This document shows, in pieces, positions 30,830 to 39,436 of a stretch of 64,000 nucleotides of DNA. Position 1 is the first letter of the stretch. Every line of letters begins with the position of its first letter. The translations under genes were made by a program, and so were the position numbers. The stretch comes from an uncultured Alteromonadaceae bacterium. GTDB lineage: Bacteria > Pseudomonadota > Gammaproteobacteria > Enterobacterales > Alteromonadaceae. The stretch spans positions 1-64,000 of the forward strand of contig CANMXU010000003.1 of NCBI GenBank assembly GCA_947501935.1. The letters are read 5' to 3'. The notes beneath the pieces were generated by a model. That model made no database searches. It saw nothing but the letters and a program-made list of their open reading frames with translations, and was not told where the DNA came from.

Positions 30830-32317
30830 TCAGTTAATCAGTACTAGTGAGTCTAAAATACCTTTGCCGCTATGAATGCCACCCTCGTTTTCACTAGCGG
30901 GTTTACTGCGAATAAGATAACCCGCATAGCCATCAAGTTCGGTAACGGGTTTTCCGTCATAATAAGCAGTAAATAGGCCGACTTCGCTCACCAGATCATC
31001 TATTTGCGTTTGCTCTCCATCACGAACCGCAATTGTTGGCACTTCTCGCTCGTGAGGATATAAGCGTTGCATTAATGCCCAAGCATCATATTCTTGCGGG
31101 GTGAGTTGCTGTAGTTTCTTGCTGATATCGTCACCAAAAACACAATGTCCTCCACCTTCACCTTGGTTTTTTAAAACCCAATCACTTTTATTGGTTTGCA
31201 TGTAGAACCAAGTTATTGTCTCTGGGTTTATTGGCTTCATATCCGCCAATACACTTTTTACCAACTGAGCTTGTTCAAGATTAAGTCCCCAGCGAGCATA
31301 GTCTTTGGCTGGCATCAATGTCAGTAACATTTGCATAGTTTTACTGGTTGCGAGTTGCTGACTAAATGTTGCATTAACGGCAACATGATGTTGTTCGATA
31401 AAGAGCCTTGTTTGACTAAGTGTGTGACAACATATCGGCTCATTCTGCTCTGGTGAGTAATAATCAGCATACTGATAACCGGCTCGCAAATACACAACAT
31501 CGATGGCTCCAACACCTTCTAACATTAAACGTTGATTTTCGCCTGTTGAAAGCTGAGTGCTAAGTTGCTTAAAGGTACGCCTAACGGTGCGTAAACCTTG
31601 TTTATGTAATGCCATTTCTAGCAAGTGTTGATCATAAACATTGTCTTCATTTTCTTGGATTACCATCAAGAAGGTCGGCTTATATGACATCTCTTTTGGT
31701 GCATTTAAAGCATCAGTAGTAAATGTCGCTTTTACTTTTTTAGCGGCTTGCGCAATACCAAAGCTAAGTTGCTCGAGCCCGTGGTTATCAGCTGGTGTTG
31801 ACTGGCTTTCTTCCAACCATGTTTGATAAATATCAGGCCATTGGTTATGCAGAAATGCATGAAATTCTGTCGCTCGTTGGCCAAAGGGCGCCATACCTGC
31901 GGCAATGCCATTGAACTCAATCACTTTTGCGCCATGTTGGCGGTCGTCCATAAAGTCGGTGCGCATTAACAATAGTGGTTTTCGAGCAGGCATAAGTCGA
32001 TTGTCATTATCGCCATGTGCCTGTTGGTGTAAAGCTAATAAACGCCCAAAAAAGGGATCGGCTTTTGCGACATCAGCAAGCGAAGATTGCAGAAAATCAT
32101 GATCTTCTGAAACATTGCTGATCAACTTAGTGATCAGTGGCGTCACTTTTCGTAAGTGTTGAAATACCTCTCGCTGCATCGTTATTGGCGCAATACTAAA
32201 TGGGCAATGTCTGGCCGTATTATCTGCTTGGCGAAAGGCAACGCCATGCATAATGGCCCATTCAGTAGCGTCATCAATTATTTGTTGCGAAATTAGAGGC
32301 TGCGTTTTATTTTTCAT
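30830..32317 (-). CDS. eukaryotic-type glutathione synthetase homologue
   Basis: 495 residues. It resembles the eukaryotic Gss family rather than bacterial GshB, which is about 315 residues. Matches by eye include KVIEFNGIAAGMAPFG (human IEINTISASFGG), DVVYLRAGYQYADYY (human VYFRDGYMPRQY), WVLKNQGEGGGHCVFGDDI (human VLKPQREGGGNNLYGEE), VSEVGLFTAYY (human ISELGIFGVYV) and GYLIRSKPASENEGGIHSGK (human HLLRTKAIEHADGGVAAG). It should join gamma-glutamylcysteine, or a related dipeptide, to glycine using ATP. CGGAG precedes the ATG. No gshA is adjacent. Confidence 0.8.
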   Translation of the reverse strand: MKNKTQPLISQQIIDDATEWAIMHGVAFRQADNTARHCPFSIAPITMQREVFQHLRKVTPLITKLISNVSEDHDFLQSSLADVAKADPFFGRLLALHQQAHGDNDNRLMPARKPLLLMRTDFMDDRQHGAKVIEFNGIAAGMAPFGQRATEFHAFLHNQWPDIYQTWLEESQSTPADNHGLEQLSFGIAQAAKKVKATFTTDALNAPKEMSYKPTFLMVIQENEDNVYDQHLLEMALHKQGLRTVRRTFKQLSTQLSTGENQRLMLEGVGAIDVVYLRAGYQYADYYSPEQNEPICCHTLSQTRLFIEQHHVAVNATFSQQLATSKTMQMLLTLMPAKDYARWGLNLEQAQLVKSVLADMKPINPETITWFYMQTNKSDWVLKNQGEGGGHCVFGDDISKKLQQLTPQEYDAWALMQRLYPHEREVPTIAVRDGEQTQIDDLVSEVGLFTAYYDGKPVTELDGYAGYLIRSKPASENEGGIHSGKGILDSLVLIN

Positions 32318-32443
32318 GGTAACTCCGAAAAACTTTATTGCTTGCTACGAAAAAGGCTGCAAATGCCGATCTCGTTGCTAGGCATATGTGACTAAAAACA
32401 AAAACGTTATTATCAGTTGTACTCACTAATGATTAGAGAGTGA

Positions 32444-33358
32444 TTAGAAAATGGTTGAATACAAGTAACCCGCACCTACCGCCATTGATAAAATTACCGT
32501 TAAAAACGCAATGATCATTTGGTTTTTAAATAGTGATTTCAGTAATATAACCTCTGTTAAGCTCGCCCCTGCACTGCCTATAATCAATGCCATAACGGCA
32601 CCAAGCCCCATACCTTTTGCTGCTAAAGCTGCACTTAATGGAATGACGGCTTCTGCTCTAATGTATAAAGGGATACCTATCACTGCGGCAATTGGCACAG
32701 CGAAGGGGTTGTTTTCACTTGCTACGCGCGCGACAAATTCTGTTGGCATAAAGCCATAAATTATTGAACCTAATGCGATGCCGCCAACTAAATAAGGTAA
32801 AACTTTTTTAAAATCTAACCAGGTGCTGTTCCAAATTCGCAGCCATTTACCAACAGGTTTTCCCTTGCTAGAGCAACTTATTGCACAGCCCTTATTTTCA
32901 GGGGCCATATACACTTCAGGCTTAATGTATTTTTCAAAACCAAATTGCTCTAATAAATAACCGGCAATAATTGAAACGCTCATCGCAACAATAAAATAAA
33001 ACGCCGTCACTTTTACCCCAAAGGTAACGGCAAATAAGCCAATAATTATTGGATTAAGTAGCGGGCTGGCAAATAAAAACACCATCATGGTACCAAAGCC
33101 TGCTTTTGCTCGAAGTAATCCTTTTAAAAAAGGAATAGTTGAACACGAGCAAAAAGGGGTAATGGCTCCGAGAAACGCGGCAATAATGTAACCTTTGCCA
33201 TTTTTACTACTTAAAATATTTTTAATTTTGCTTGGTGGAATGTATTCCTGAAGTACCCCAACAAAATAGCTAATCAGTAAAAAAAGTAGGGTTAGTTCTA
33301 CCGCTAAAAAAGCAAACATGTTTAAGGTATCAAATACCATTTGTTGAGTGATCTTCAT
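32444..33358 (-). CDS. permease of the ArsP/DUF318 family
   Basis: 304 residues with eight or more membrane helices. The family signature AITPFCSCSTIPFLKGLL is near residues 60-80, a second conserved region is LFASPLLNPIIIGL, and a cytoplasmic loop has CAISCSSKGKPVG with possible metal-binding cysteines. ArsP members export organic trivalent arsenicals; others of the family have unknown substrates. The adjacent divergent ArsR regulator and the ACR3 exporter at 34972 suggest arsenic or related metalloid efflux, but the substrate is inferred. Confidence 0.8.
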   Translation of the reverse strand: MKITQQMVFDTLNMFAFLAVELTLLFLLISYFVGVLQEYIPPSKIKNILSSKNGKGYIIAAFLGAITPFCSCSTIPFLKGLLRAKAGFGTMMVFLFASPLLNPIIIGLFAVTFGVKVTAFYFIVAMSVSIIAGYLLEQFGFEKYIKPEVYMAPENKGCAISCSSKGKPVGKWLRIWNSTWLDFKKVLPYLVGGIALGSIIYGFMPTEFVARVASENNPFAVPIAAVIGIPLYIRAEAVIPLSAALAAKGMGLGAVMALIIGSAGASLTEVILLKSLFKNQMIIAFLTVILSMAVGAGYLYSTIF

Positions 33359-33378
33359 AATGAACAGCCTTTAATTCC

Positions 33379-33451
33379 ATATTTCTAGATTATTCGAATT
33401 ATAGAGATAAAAGTATCCGTGTCAATATATTTCTAGTAATATCGAATTATA
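33379..33451. promoter_or_regulatory. two direct copies of an ArsR-type operator
   Basis: ATATTTCTAGattATTCGAATTATA (33379-33403) and ATATTTCTAGtaATATCGAATTATA (33427-33451) are 48 bp apart, start to start, in the space between the divergent permease and ArsR genes. Each contains an AT-rich near-palindrome around TCGA. ArsR/SmtB dimers bind such 12-2-12-like sites and release them on metal binding, so both genes are probably repressed together. Confidence 0.65.
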
Positions 33452-33478
33452 TAAAGATTAACCCTATTTAGAGAAAAC

Positions 33479-33772
33479 ATGATGGATATAGAAGTTATTG
33501 CCAAAGCCTTAAAAGAATTAGGTCACCCAACCCGACTCGCAATTTTTAAACGTTTAGTAAAATCTGGAAAACAAGGACTAGCGGTTGGTGTAGTTCAAGA
33601 GGAGTTAAAAATACCGGGATCAACTTTATCACATCACATTTCTGGTTTAGCTTCTGCCGGTTTAATTAAACAACGCCGTGAAGGCCGGGTGCTTTATTGT
33701 GTGGTTGAATATGAAAAACTACTTTCGGTACTCGCCTTTCTTCAAGAGGAGTGTTGCGTGGATGAACAATAA
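33479..33772 (+). CDS. ArsR/SmtB-family metal-responsive repressor
   Basis: 97 residues forming a single winged helix: KELGHPTRLAIFKRLV, recognition helix GSTLSHHISGLASAGLIKQR, wing REGRVLYCVV. The family's usual alpha-3 ELCVCDL motif is absent; the likely metal site is the C-terminal cysteine pair in EECCVDEQ, possibly with the Cys in LYCVV. It is divergent from the permease gene, and the intergenic region carries two operator-like repeats. Confidence 0.9.
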   Translation: MMDIEVIAKALKELGHPTRLAIFKRLVKSGKQGLAVGVVQEELKIPGSTLSHHISGLASAGLIKQRREGRVLYCVVEYEKLLSVLAFLQEECCVDEQ

Positions 33773-33864
33773 GATCAGCACGAAGGCTATAAGCAAAACT
33801 TAAAATACCACTCCCCTTGGTTATATTTTCCTCAAAGCTTTGATATCACCCATTTTAATTGAAA

Positions 33865-33930
33865 GGGGTCGGTGACAAAAATATAAAAGAGTGTGACTAT
33901 TGATAATCACTATCAAATGTCACCGACCCC
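33865..33930. repeat. inverted repeat with GGGGTCGGTGACA arms
   Basis: The 13-base arms GGGGTCGGTGACA (33865-33877) and TGTCACCGACCCC (33918-33930) are exact inverse copies around a 40-base AT-rich core. It lies downstream of arsR and upstream of arfA. A second copy sits at 36021-36091, so it is a dispersed element rather than a private terminator. The rest of the gap 33773-34048 holds no gene. Confidence 0.85.
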
Positions 33931-34048
33931 TCATTTTATGTACTTATATAAGCGTATAGTTTTTTCTATGCTTTAAGCGGTATAATTAACAGGCATTACC
34001 GTGTGGTATAAATAGTAGTAATGAATTAATAACTTTTAAGGAAAGATT

Positions 34049-34252
34049 ATGAGTAAGAAGAAAAAGCCATTAGCGAAAGCTAATACCAGTGAAGCAGACT
34101 TAGGCCGAGGCAAAATTAAAGATAACTTTTTAGCGGCGCTAGTTACCTCAAAGCTTTATAAAATGCAGGTTGTAAAAGCCAAAAAAGGTAAAGGTTCGTA
34201 TCAAGGTAAAGCTAAGAATTTAAGACGAGAGTCTTATTTAATGGCGGCTTAA
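34049..34252 (+). CDS. arfA: alternative ribosome-rescue factor ArfA
   Basis: 67 residues. The core GRGKIKDNFLAALVTSKLYK followed by KKGKGSYQGKAK matches E. coli ArfA (GQIKDNAIEALL...KKGKGSYMRKGK). ArfA enters stalled ribosomes lacking a stop codon and recruits RF2 when tmRNA is overwhelmed. TTAAGGAAAGATT precedes the ATG. Unlike the E. coli full-length form, the tail after the basic region is short. A small hairpin inside the last codons (34221-34236) is in the place where E. coli arfA carries its truncation hairpin. Confidence 0.88.
   Translation: MSKKKKPLAKANTSEADLGRGKIKDNFLAALVTSKLYKMQVVKAKKGKGSYQGKAKNLRRESYLMAA
34221..34236 (+). promoter_or_regulatory. hairpin inside the 3' end of arfA
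   Basis: TAAGAC-GAGA-GTCTTA is a perfect 6-bp stem with a GNRA-type loop, followed by TTTAA, at codons 58-63 of arfA and 16 bases before its stop. In E. coli and Haemophilus an in-frame hairpin shortens the arfA message, so that ArfA is made from a non-stop mRNA and tmRNA keeps it low. The same logic could apply here; the stem is short, so this is tentative. Confidence 0.4.
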
Positions 34253-34325
34253 GTTATTACTTTTAGCCGTTATTAAATAAAACTTTTTACTTATTTTACT
34301 TTATATTTCCTCATTTCTTCTCTAG

Positions 34326-34757
34326 TTAATTCACTTGTGCAAATTGCTCAATGGCTGAAATAACTACAGCAATTATGCTCGGCGCTTGGCTGGAGCTACA
34401 GTCTTTAGTGTCTTGCTGATCTTTCGATATGGTAATGCAGAACTGTCCATTTTCAACTACAACCACAGCTATAGTAACGTTTTGCATGTAACCCTTAGAA
34501 CCAAATGTCGCTTGCCAATGTTGGTTAGTTGTATCATTAAATGCTTTAGATAACGCACATTGACTATACCAAACGGAATAATCGCTAAGTTGCGGGCTTT
34601 TTGTACTATAAGGCTGAGCGTAAAATGTGGTGAAGTGCTGGTAATTGGCAGCAATGGTAACAATGGTAACAATGGTAACAATGGTAACAATGGTAACAAT
34701 GTAGTTTGACGAATCATTACTTGGGTCGGCTATATTAGTTGAGGCATTCAAGGTCAT
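34326..34757 (-). CDS. hypothetical protein with a (VTI)n repeat
   Basis: 143 residues with no family I recognise. Near residue 25 the protein carries VTIVTIVTIVTIVTI, encoded by a nine-base tandem DNA repeat. The remainder has two widely spaced segments around SQCALSKAF and KDQQDTKDC and a beta-like stretch VTIAVVVVENGQFCITI. AGGTGAAGAAAAAATAG lies upstream of the ATG, though rather far. It is transcribed against arfA. It may be real but little supports a function. Confidence 0.4.
   Translation of the reverse strand: MTLNASTNIADPSNDSSNYIVTIVTIVTIVTIVTIAANYQHFTTFYAQPYSTKSPQLSDYSVWYSQCALSKAFNDTTNQHWQATFGSKGYMQNVTIAVVVVENGQFCITISKDQQDTKDCSSSQAPSIIAVVISAIEQFAQVN
34652..34701. repeat. nine-base tandem repeat (CAATGGTAA)n, about 5.5 copies
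   Basis: Five perfect copies of CAATGGTAA and a partial sixth. The period is a multiple of three, so gain or loss of copies would lengthen or shorten the VTI run of the overlapping gene without shifting the frame. Such arrays are prone to slipped-strand change. Confidence 0.9.
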
Positions 34758-34971
34758 TGCTTGGCTTCGTACTATTTTTTCTTCACCTGTCGTGCTGCTG
34801 CGATTTATTTCATCGACATACCTTTAATTATTAAAGGTCATATATTTCATGAACATGAACAACGAATAATTTTCAAATTTTATTGAAAAATAAAGAACCG
34901 ATTCAAAATAATATAACCACAGCTCTGTTAGAATGTGCTTGAAGTTAATAATAAAATTTGAAGGGTTAACT

Positions 34972-35988
34972 GTGGGAATTTTTGAACGTTACTTATCGGT
35001 ATGGATCGGCTTAAGCATTTTGCTCGGAGTTATTTTAGGTTTATGGCAACCTGATGTTTTTCAAACCATTGCCGGCCTAGAAGTTGCCCATGTGAATATT
35101 GTCGTGGCGGTTTTTATTTGGGTAATGATTTACCCGATGATGGTGCAAATTGATTTTTCCGCGATAAAAGACGTTGGCAAAAACCCGAAAGGATTGATAT
35201 TAACCGTTATTATTAATTGGCTAATTAAACCTTTTACTATGGCCGCATTAGGCTGGTTATTTTTTAACTTTCTCTTTGCTGATTTAGTTGACCCTGCATC
35301 TGCGCAAGAATACATAGCAGGGATGATTTTATTAGGTGTAGCGCCTTGTACTGCAATGGTTTTTGTTTGGTCACAATTAACCAAAGGCGACCCTAACTAC
35401 ACACTAGTTCAAGTATCAGTAAACGACGTAATTATGATATTTGCTTTCGCTCCTATTTCGGCATTATTACTTGGCGTTAGCGATATTCAAGTGCCGTGGG
35501 AAACACTGCTAATTTCTGTAATACTTTACGTATTACTGCCGTTAATTTTTGGCGTGGTTACCCGTAAAATACTTAATAATGGCAAGGGTGCAAAGTCGTT
35601 AGAACATTTGTTGTTGGTATTAAAACCTTGGTCAGTTATCGGCTTGTTAGCCACCGTAGTTTTATTATTTGGATTTCAAGCCAATACCATAGTTTCAGAG
35701 CCGCAAACCATTGGTTTAATTGCTATTCCATTAATGATACAAACTTACAGTATTTTCATAATTGCTTACTTGGCGGCCAAGTGGCTAAAACTACCTCATA
35801 ATATTGCCGCCCCAGCCAGTTTAATAGGCACGTCTAACTTTTTTGAGTTGGCGGTAGCCGTAGCTATTTCTCTTTTTGGCTTACATTCAGGCGCTGCTTT
35901 GGCGACAGTAGTTGGGGTATTAGTTGAAGTGCCGGTTATGTTGTCGTTGGTGATGATAGTTAATAGAACACAGCACTGGTTTAAATAA
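34972..35988 (+). CDS. arsenite efflux transporter, ACR3 family
   Basis: About 338 residues from the GTG at 34972, which has GAAGGG six bases upstream; an earlier ATG at 34933 lacks such a site. Ten membrane helices are expected. The signature [20 protein letters not shown] carries the family's essential cysteine, and [13 protein letters not shown] follows. It exports arsenite across the inner membrane using the proton gradient. Two small palindromes lie upstream (34822-34836 and 34846-34859) and may be regulatory. It is 1.2 kb from the arsR gene with arfA between. Confidence 0.93.
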   Translation: MGIFERYLSVWIGLSILLGVILGLWQPDVFQTIAGLEVAHVNIVVAVFIWVMIYPMMVQIDFSAIKDVGKNPKGLILTVIINWLIKPFTMAALGWLFFNFLFADLVDPASAQEYIAGMILLGVAPCTAMVFVWSQLTKGDPNYTLVQVSVNDVIMIFAFAPISALLLGVSDIQVPWETLLISVILYVLLPLIFGVVTRKILNNGKGAKSLEHLLLVLKPWSVIGLLATVVLLFGFQANTIVSEPQTIGLIAIPLMIQTYSIFIIAYLAAKWLKLPHNIAAPASLIGTSNFFELAVAVAISLFGLHSGAALATVVGVLVEVPVMLSLVMIVNRTQHWFK

Positions 35989-36020
35989 GTTTGCACGTGC
36001 GCGCAATATTCCTGAGAAAA

Positions 36021-36091
36021 GGTGTTGGTGACATTTTTAGGTCATTGTTGATAACGTTTGATCTCCGCCCCTATTATTTGTCACCGACCCC
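36021..36091. repeat. second copy of the GGTGACA/TGTCACC inverted repeat
   Basis: The arms GGTGTTGGTGACA (36021-36033) and TGTCACCGACCCC (36079-36091) pair with two imperfections. The right arm is identical to that at 33918-33930. It ends nine bases before the stop of the minus-strand nitrilase-like gene and lies between two convergent genes. Confidence 0.75.
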
Positions 36092-36099
36092 ACCATTTT

Positions 36100-37968
36100 C
36101 TAAAAGCCGATTAATTTATCACATGCGGCAATGGGATGAATAACCGCTTTGGTGATTTTTCCATGCTGATGTTTAATCAAAGCTTGATTGATATAGCCAG
36201 TAAACTTTCCTGCTTGCCACTGGTTTAATACAGTGGAATTACTAGCTAAATTGGCGATGAGACCTGTTGATTTCTGAGGCTTTATCTTCTTTTTATTGTG
36301 GTTTTTATTCGAGCTGTTGTCGTTATTATTAGCAGTATTATCGATAGATGATTCATCGGTAAAACTTTTCTCTCGAGTTGCGGCAACGATGCAAATTCTA
36401 TTTTCCGCAGCGCACGATAACAAGCCGTATTTCACTTCGCATGGTTCTTGAATATCAAAAGGCACCAGCAATACCTGAATATTATTTAACGCAGCAAGGT
36501 TAACTAATTCAGGTATGTGCGCGTCATCGGCGGTTAGCATAGCGACCTGAATATTCCCTTGCTCTAGGGGTAATTCGATAATATGTAAATTATCACCGAG
36601 TGTTGTCCACGAGTATCGTTGGCAAAAATGTAATTGCTGTTGGATAGCAAATATTCCCTGCTCGCTTATGATTACCGCCTGATGTTTTCCTTCAAGCACC
36701 AAGCTGGTACACACATATTGAAAAGGTCTTAGTTCAGCGCTTATTTGGCTAATAAGCTGATTACTCAAACTTTCTATATCGGCTAATTGCTCGGCATTGT
36801 TGGTAATGGTTTTATCAGCAATAAAAAATAATTCAGGTAATTGAATAATATCACTAAGGTTGTTTTCAATATAAAAACAAACGTCTTCAATGGCTTGCTC
36901 GTTAGATTTATAGGTAGCAAATATTGCAACATTGGCGGTTGCTGGAATATTGCTTTCTTTTTCTGAAGTAGCAACTTCATGCTGTGGTGCATTGCTTACC
37001 GGCAGTATTTGTTTTTTATACAGCTCAGGGCGCAATTGCTTACTAACTTCAGTGCCATCAGGACGGTGTTTATAGTTAATTCCACATTTAGCTAAATCAG
37101 CTGCATCAATATCAGCAAAAGTATAACCTTCTTCATCATGAGCTAATTTGGCCAGCACCTTGCCGTTAGGTGCCACTATTTGGCTGTGACCCACGCCTAC
37201 AAGATACTCATTTGGAAAGTTTTCTGATGCAATGTGCTCTACCGGCACAAGTGAGCCAACTTTATTAGCTTGCACTAAAAACACGTTATTTTCACAAGCT
37301 CGCGCAGGGCCGTGCAAATTGCTTTGATCGAATGCGAATGAACTTATCGAGCTACATAATAATTGCGCGCCATCTAAGGCTAGTTCACGTGCAGCGGTAT
37401 AATTTTCGTCATCACTTCCAGCCAAAAGCCCGAGCTTTCCAATAGCGGTTGTTACTTCTGTTGAGGCTTCATTTTCGATATTTTCACGAATAAATAAATC
37501 ACTTTCATGCCCTGTTAAGGTTTGTTTATCTGCTTGGTGAATAAGCTTGCCAAGCGGTGAAAATAAACAGGAGGTAATACTAATTTTTGAGTTTATCTTT
37601 GCGTCATTATTTGCATTTAGGTCTGACGTATTTGCGGCGTCAGTTTTATTACTGGCAAGCTCAGATAAGCCATTTCGTCGTAAAGTTACATTAAGCACAA
37701 TATAACAATTATGTTTTTTAGCTTGCTGCGCTATCGCTTGCAAAAATTCTCCGTCAGCTGGCAAAGCTTCATGCCACGCCTGATTATGTTTAAGGTAGCA
37801 AGACTGCGTATTACTAAATGGGATATTACAAAACTGGGTATTACACAGTTCGGGCATAACGATTAACGATGGCTGACACGCTGCAGCCTCGTTTATCATG
37901 CGAATACAGCTTGCGAGGTTTTCCTGAGAATTTGATGAGGTGGCAAACTGAGTAACGGCAACGCGCAT
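36100..37968 (-). CDS. tandem nitrilase-fold protein lacking catalytic cysteines
   Basis: About 622 residues from the ATG at 37968 (MRVAVTQFATSS). Two carbon-nitrogen-hydrolase domains are fused. In domain 1 (about 1-315) the catalytic Glu40 (VMPELCN) and Lys148 (ADKQTL) are present. The segment that should read LICYD, however, is LAGSD (about 182-186), which puts glycine at the nucleophile. In domain 2 (about 345-622) Glu379 (LPELFF) is kept, the lysine position appears to be Gln, and the nucleophile region LTADDAHIPEL has alanine. Alignment is by eye. Family members hydrolyse nitriles or amides; this one may be a scaffold or ligand-binding protein. An Asn/Asp-rich low-complexity insert lies near residues 540-560. 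Confidence 0.75.
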   Translation of the reverse strand: MRVAVTQFATSSNSQENLASCIRMINEAAACQPSLIVMPELCNTQFCNIPFSNTQSCYLKHNQAWHEALPADGEFLQAIAQQAKKHNCYIVLNVTLRRNGLSELASNKTDAANTSDLNANNDAKINSKISITSCLFSPLGKLIHQADKQTLTGHESDLFIRENIENEASTEVTTAIGKLGLLAGSDDENYTAARELALDGAQLLCSSISSFAFDQSNLHGPARACENNVFLVQANKVGSLVPVEHIASENFPNEYLVGVGHSQIVAPNGKVLAKLAHDEEGYTFADIDAADLAKCGINYKHRPDGTEVSKQLRPELYKKQILPVSNAPQHEVATSEKESNIPATANVAIFATYKSNEQAIEDVCFYIENNLSDIIQLPELFFIADKTITNNAEQLADIESLSNQLISQISAELRPFQYVCTSLVLEGKHQAVIISEQGIFAIQQQLHFCQRYSWTTLGDNLHIIELPLEQGNIQVAMLTADDAHIPELVNLAALNNIQVLLVPFDIQEPCEVKYGLLSCAAENRICIVAATREKSFTDESSIDNTANNNDNSSNKNHNKKKIKPQKSTGLIANLASNSTVLNQWQAGKFTGYINQALIKHQHGKITKAVIHPIAACDKLIGF

Positions 37969-38223
37969 GATATATTTTCCAATCACTAATAATGATTATT
38001 TGAATTTAGCAATACCAAAACATGGTGTTTTCAATAAAGCTAACGATGCGCTATTTTAATGTATTTTTACTGCTTTAAGAAAGCCTACATTTGATTAATT
38101 AACCACAATACTGCATTACAGAATATCGCGCCCGCGATAAACGCTTTAAGTTGTGCTGCTGTAAATATTGACTACCATCTATTTATTGATAACACTGGCT
38201 TTTTACGGCGCAAAGATAATCGA

Positions 38224-39357
38224 ATGAAAATACATATTATCCTCTTAATAACACTGGCTATTAGCACTTGCTGCAACGCATACGATAGTCACCCTATGCA
38301 AACTACTGACCTTGATAAGAACATAACCACAACATTATTTGTTGACGGTATAACTATTCCTTGGGCTATGGTGCAGCTGCCAAGTGGAGAAATTGTGATC
38401 AGCGAGCGTAAGGGGGAATTACGGGTAGTCAAAAATGGCCGTTTAATAAAGCAACGTATCAGTGGATTACCTAAAATTGATAGTAATGGGCAAGGTGGTT
38501 TATTGGATCTCGCCCTTCATCCTGACTTTGCCAATAACCATTGGCTCTATTTTACCTACGCTAGTAAAGAGGGTAACAAAGCAGGCAGTAATACCGCATT
38601 AATGCGAGCTAAATTAAATATATCTACTTTTACATTATCTGAGCAAAAGTTGTTGTATAAGGCTCACCCCAATTCAAGCAAGGGCAGACACTACGGCAGC
38701 CGCATAGTATTTGACCATAAAGGCTTTATTTATTTCTCAGTTGGTGACCGAGGCCAACGCGATGTTAACCCTCAAGATTTAAGTAAAGATGGCGGGAAAA
38801 TATACCGATTACATGATAACGGTAAAGTTCCTGCTGATAACCCCTTTGTCGGTCAAGATAATGCCAAATCTGCAATATTTTCTTATGGTCATCGCAACCC
38901 TCAAGGCATGAGTATTGACCCTCGCAGCCAAAATATTTGGTCACACGAACATGGTCCTCGCGGTGGTGACGAAGTTAATATAATTTACAAAGGCAGAAAT
39001 TACGGCTGGCCCGAGATCAGTTACGGCATAAATTACAACGGCACCAAACTTACTGACAAAACTGAACAAGTTGGCATGGAACAACCCGCACTTTATTGGA
39101 CGCCTTCAATAGCACCTTCAGGCATGATTTATGTATCAAGCGATAAATATCCGTCACTAAAAGGAAAATTTTTAGTGGGTTCGATGAAGTTTGGTCATTT
39201 AGTTTTATTAACCATTAAAGACGAACAAGTCATTAGCCAAGAAAAGGTATTTGAAGGTATTGGTCGAGCACGAAGTTTACTGCAAGGACAAGACGGTTAT
39301 ATTTATGTAGGTATCGATGGCGAGGGCATAAAAAGACTAAATAGCGTCGCATTCTAG
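38224..39357 (+). CDS. PQQ-type aldose sugar dehydrogenase (GSDH family)
   Basis: 377 residues with an N-terminal signal peptide (MKIHIILLITLAISTCCNA). The six-bladed propeller family is marked by VDGITIPWAMVQLPSGEIVI, the LDLALHPDFANNHWLYFTYA blade, HYGSRIVFD, SYGHRNPQGMSID, WSHEHGPRGGDEVN and IAPSGMIY. It resembles E. coli YliI/Asd, a periplasmic enzyme oxidising free aldoses with soluble PQQ. No PQQ-synthesis genes are near, so the cofactor may come from elsewhere in the genome or from outside. Confidence 0.88.
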   Translation: MKIHIILLITLAISTCCNAYDSHPMQTTDLDKNITTTLFVDGITIPWAMVQLPSGEIVISERKGELRVVKNGRLIKQRISGLPKIDSNGQGGLLDLALHPDFANNHWLYFTYASKEGNKAGSNTALMRAKLNISTFTLSEQKLLYKAHPNSSKGRHYGSRIVFDHKGFIYFSVGDRGQRDVNPQDLSKDGGKIYRLHDNGKVPADNPFVGQDNAKSAIFSYGHRNPQGMSIDPRSQNIWSHEHGPRGGDEVNIIYKGRNYGWPEISYGINYNGTKLTDKTEQVGMEQPALYWTPSIAPSGMIYVSSDKYPSLKGKFLVGSMKFGHLVLLTIKDEQVISQEKVFEGIGRARSLLQGQDGYIYVGIDGEGIKRLNSVAF

Positions 39358-39436
39358 GGACTGTTGAAAGGTTGCAGAACTGAAGCTAATGAAGGCGTTT
39401 TTACCTATTCATTAGCTTTGTCTTAGCAATATTTTA

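Noticed and set aside
33865..33930. simple intrinsic terminator after arsR
   Set aside because: The 40-base core and the second copy at 36021 make a dispersed repeat the better explanation, and no T run follows.
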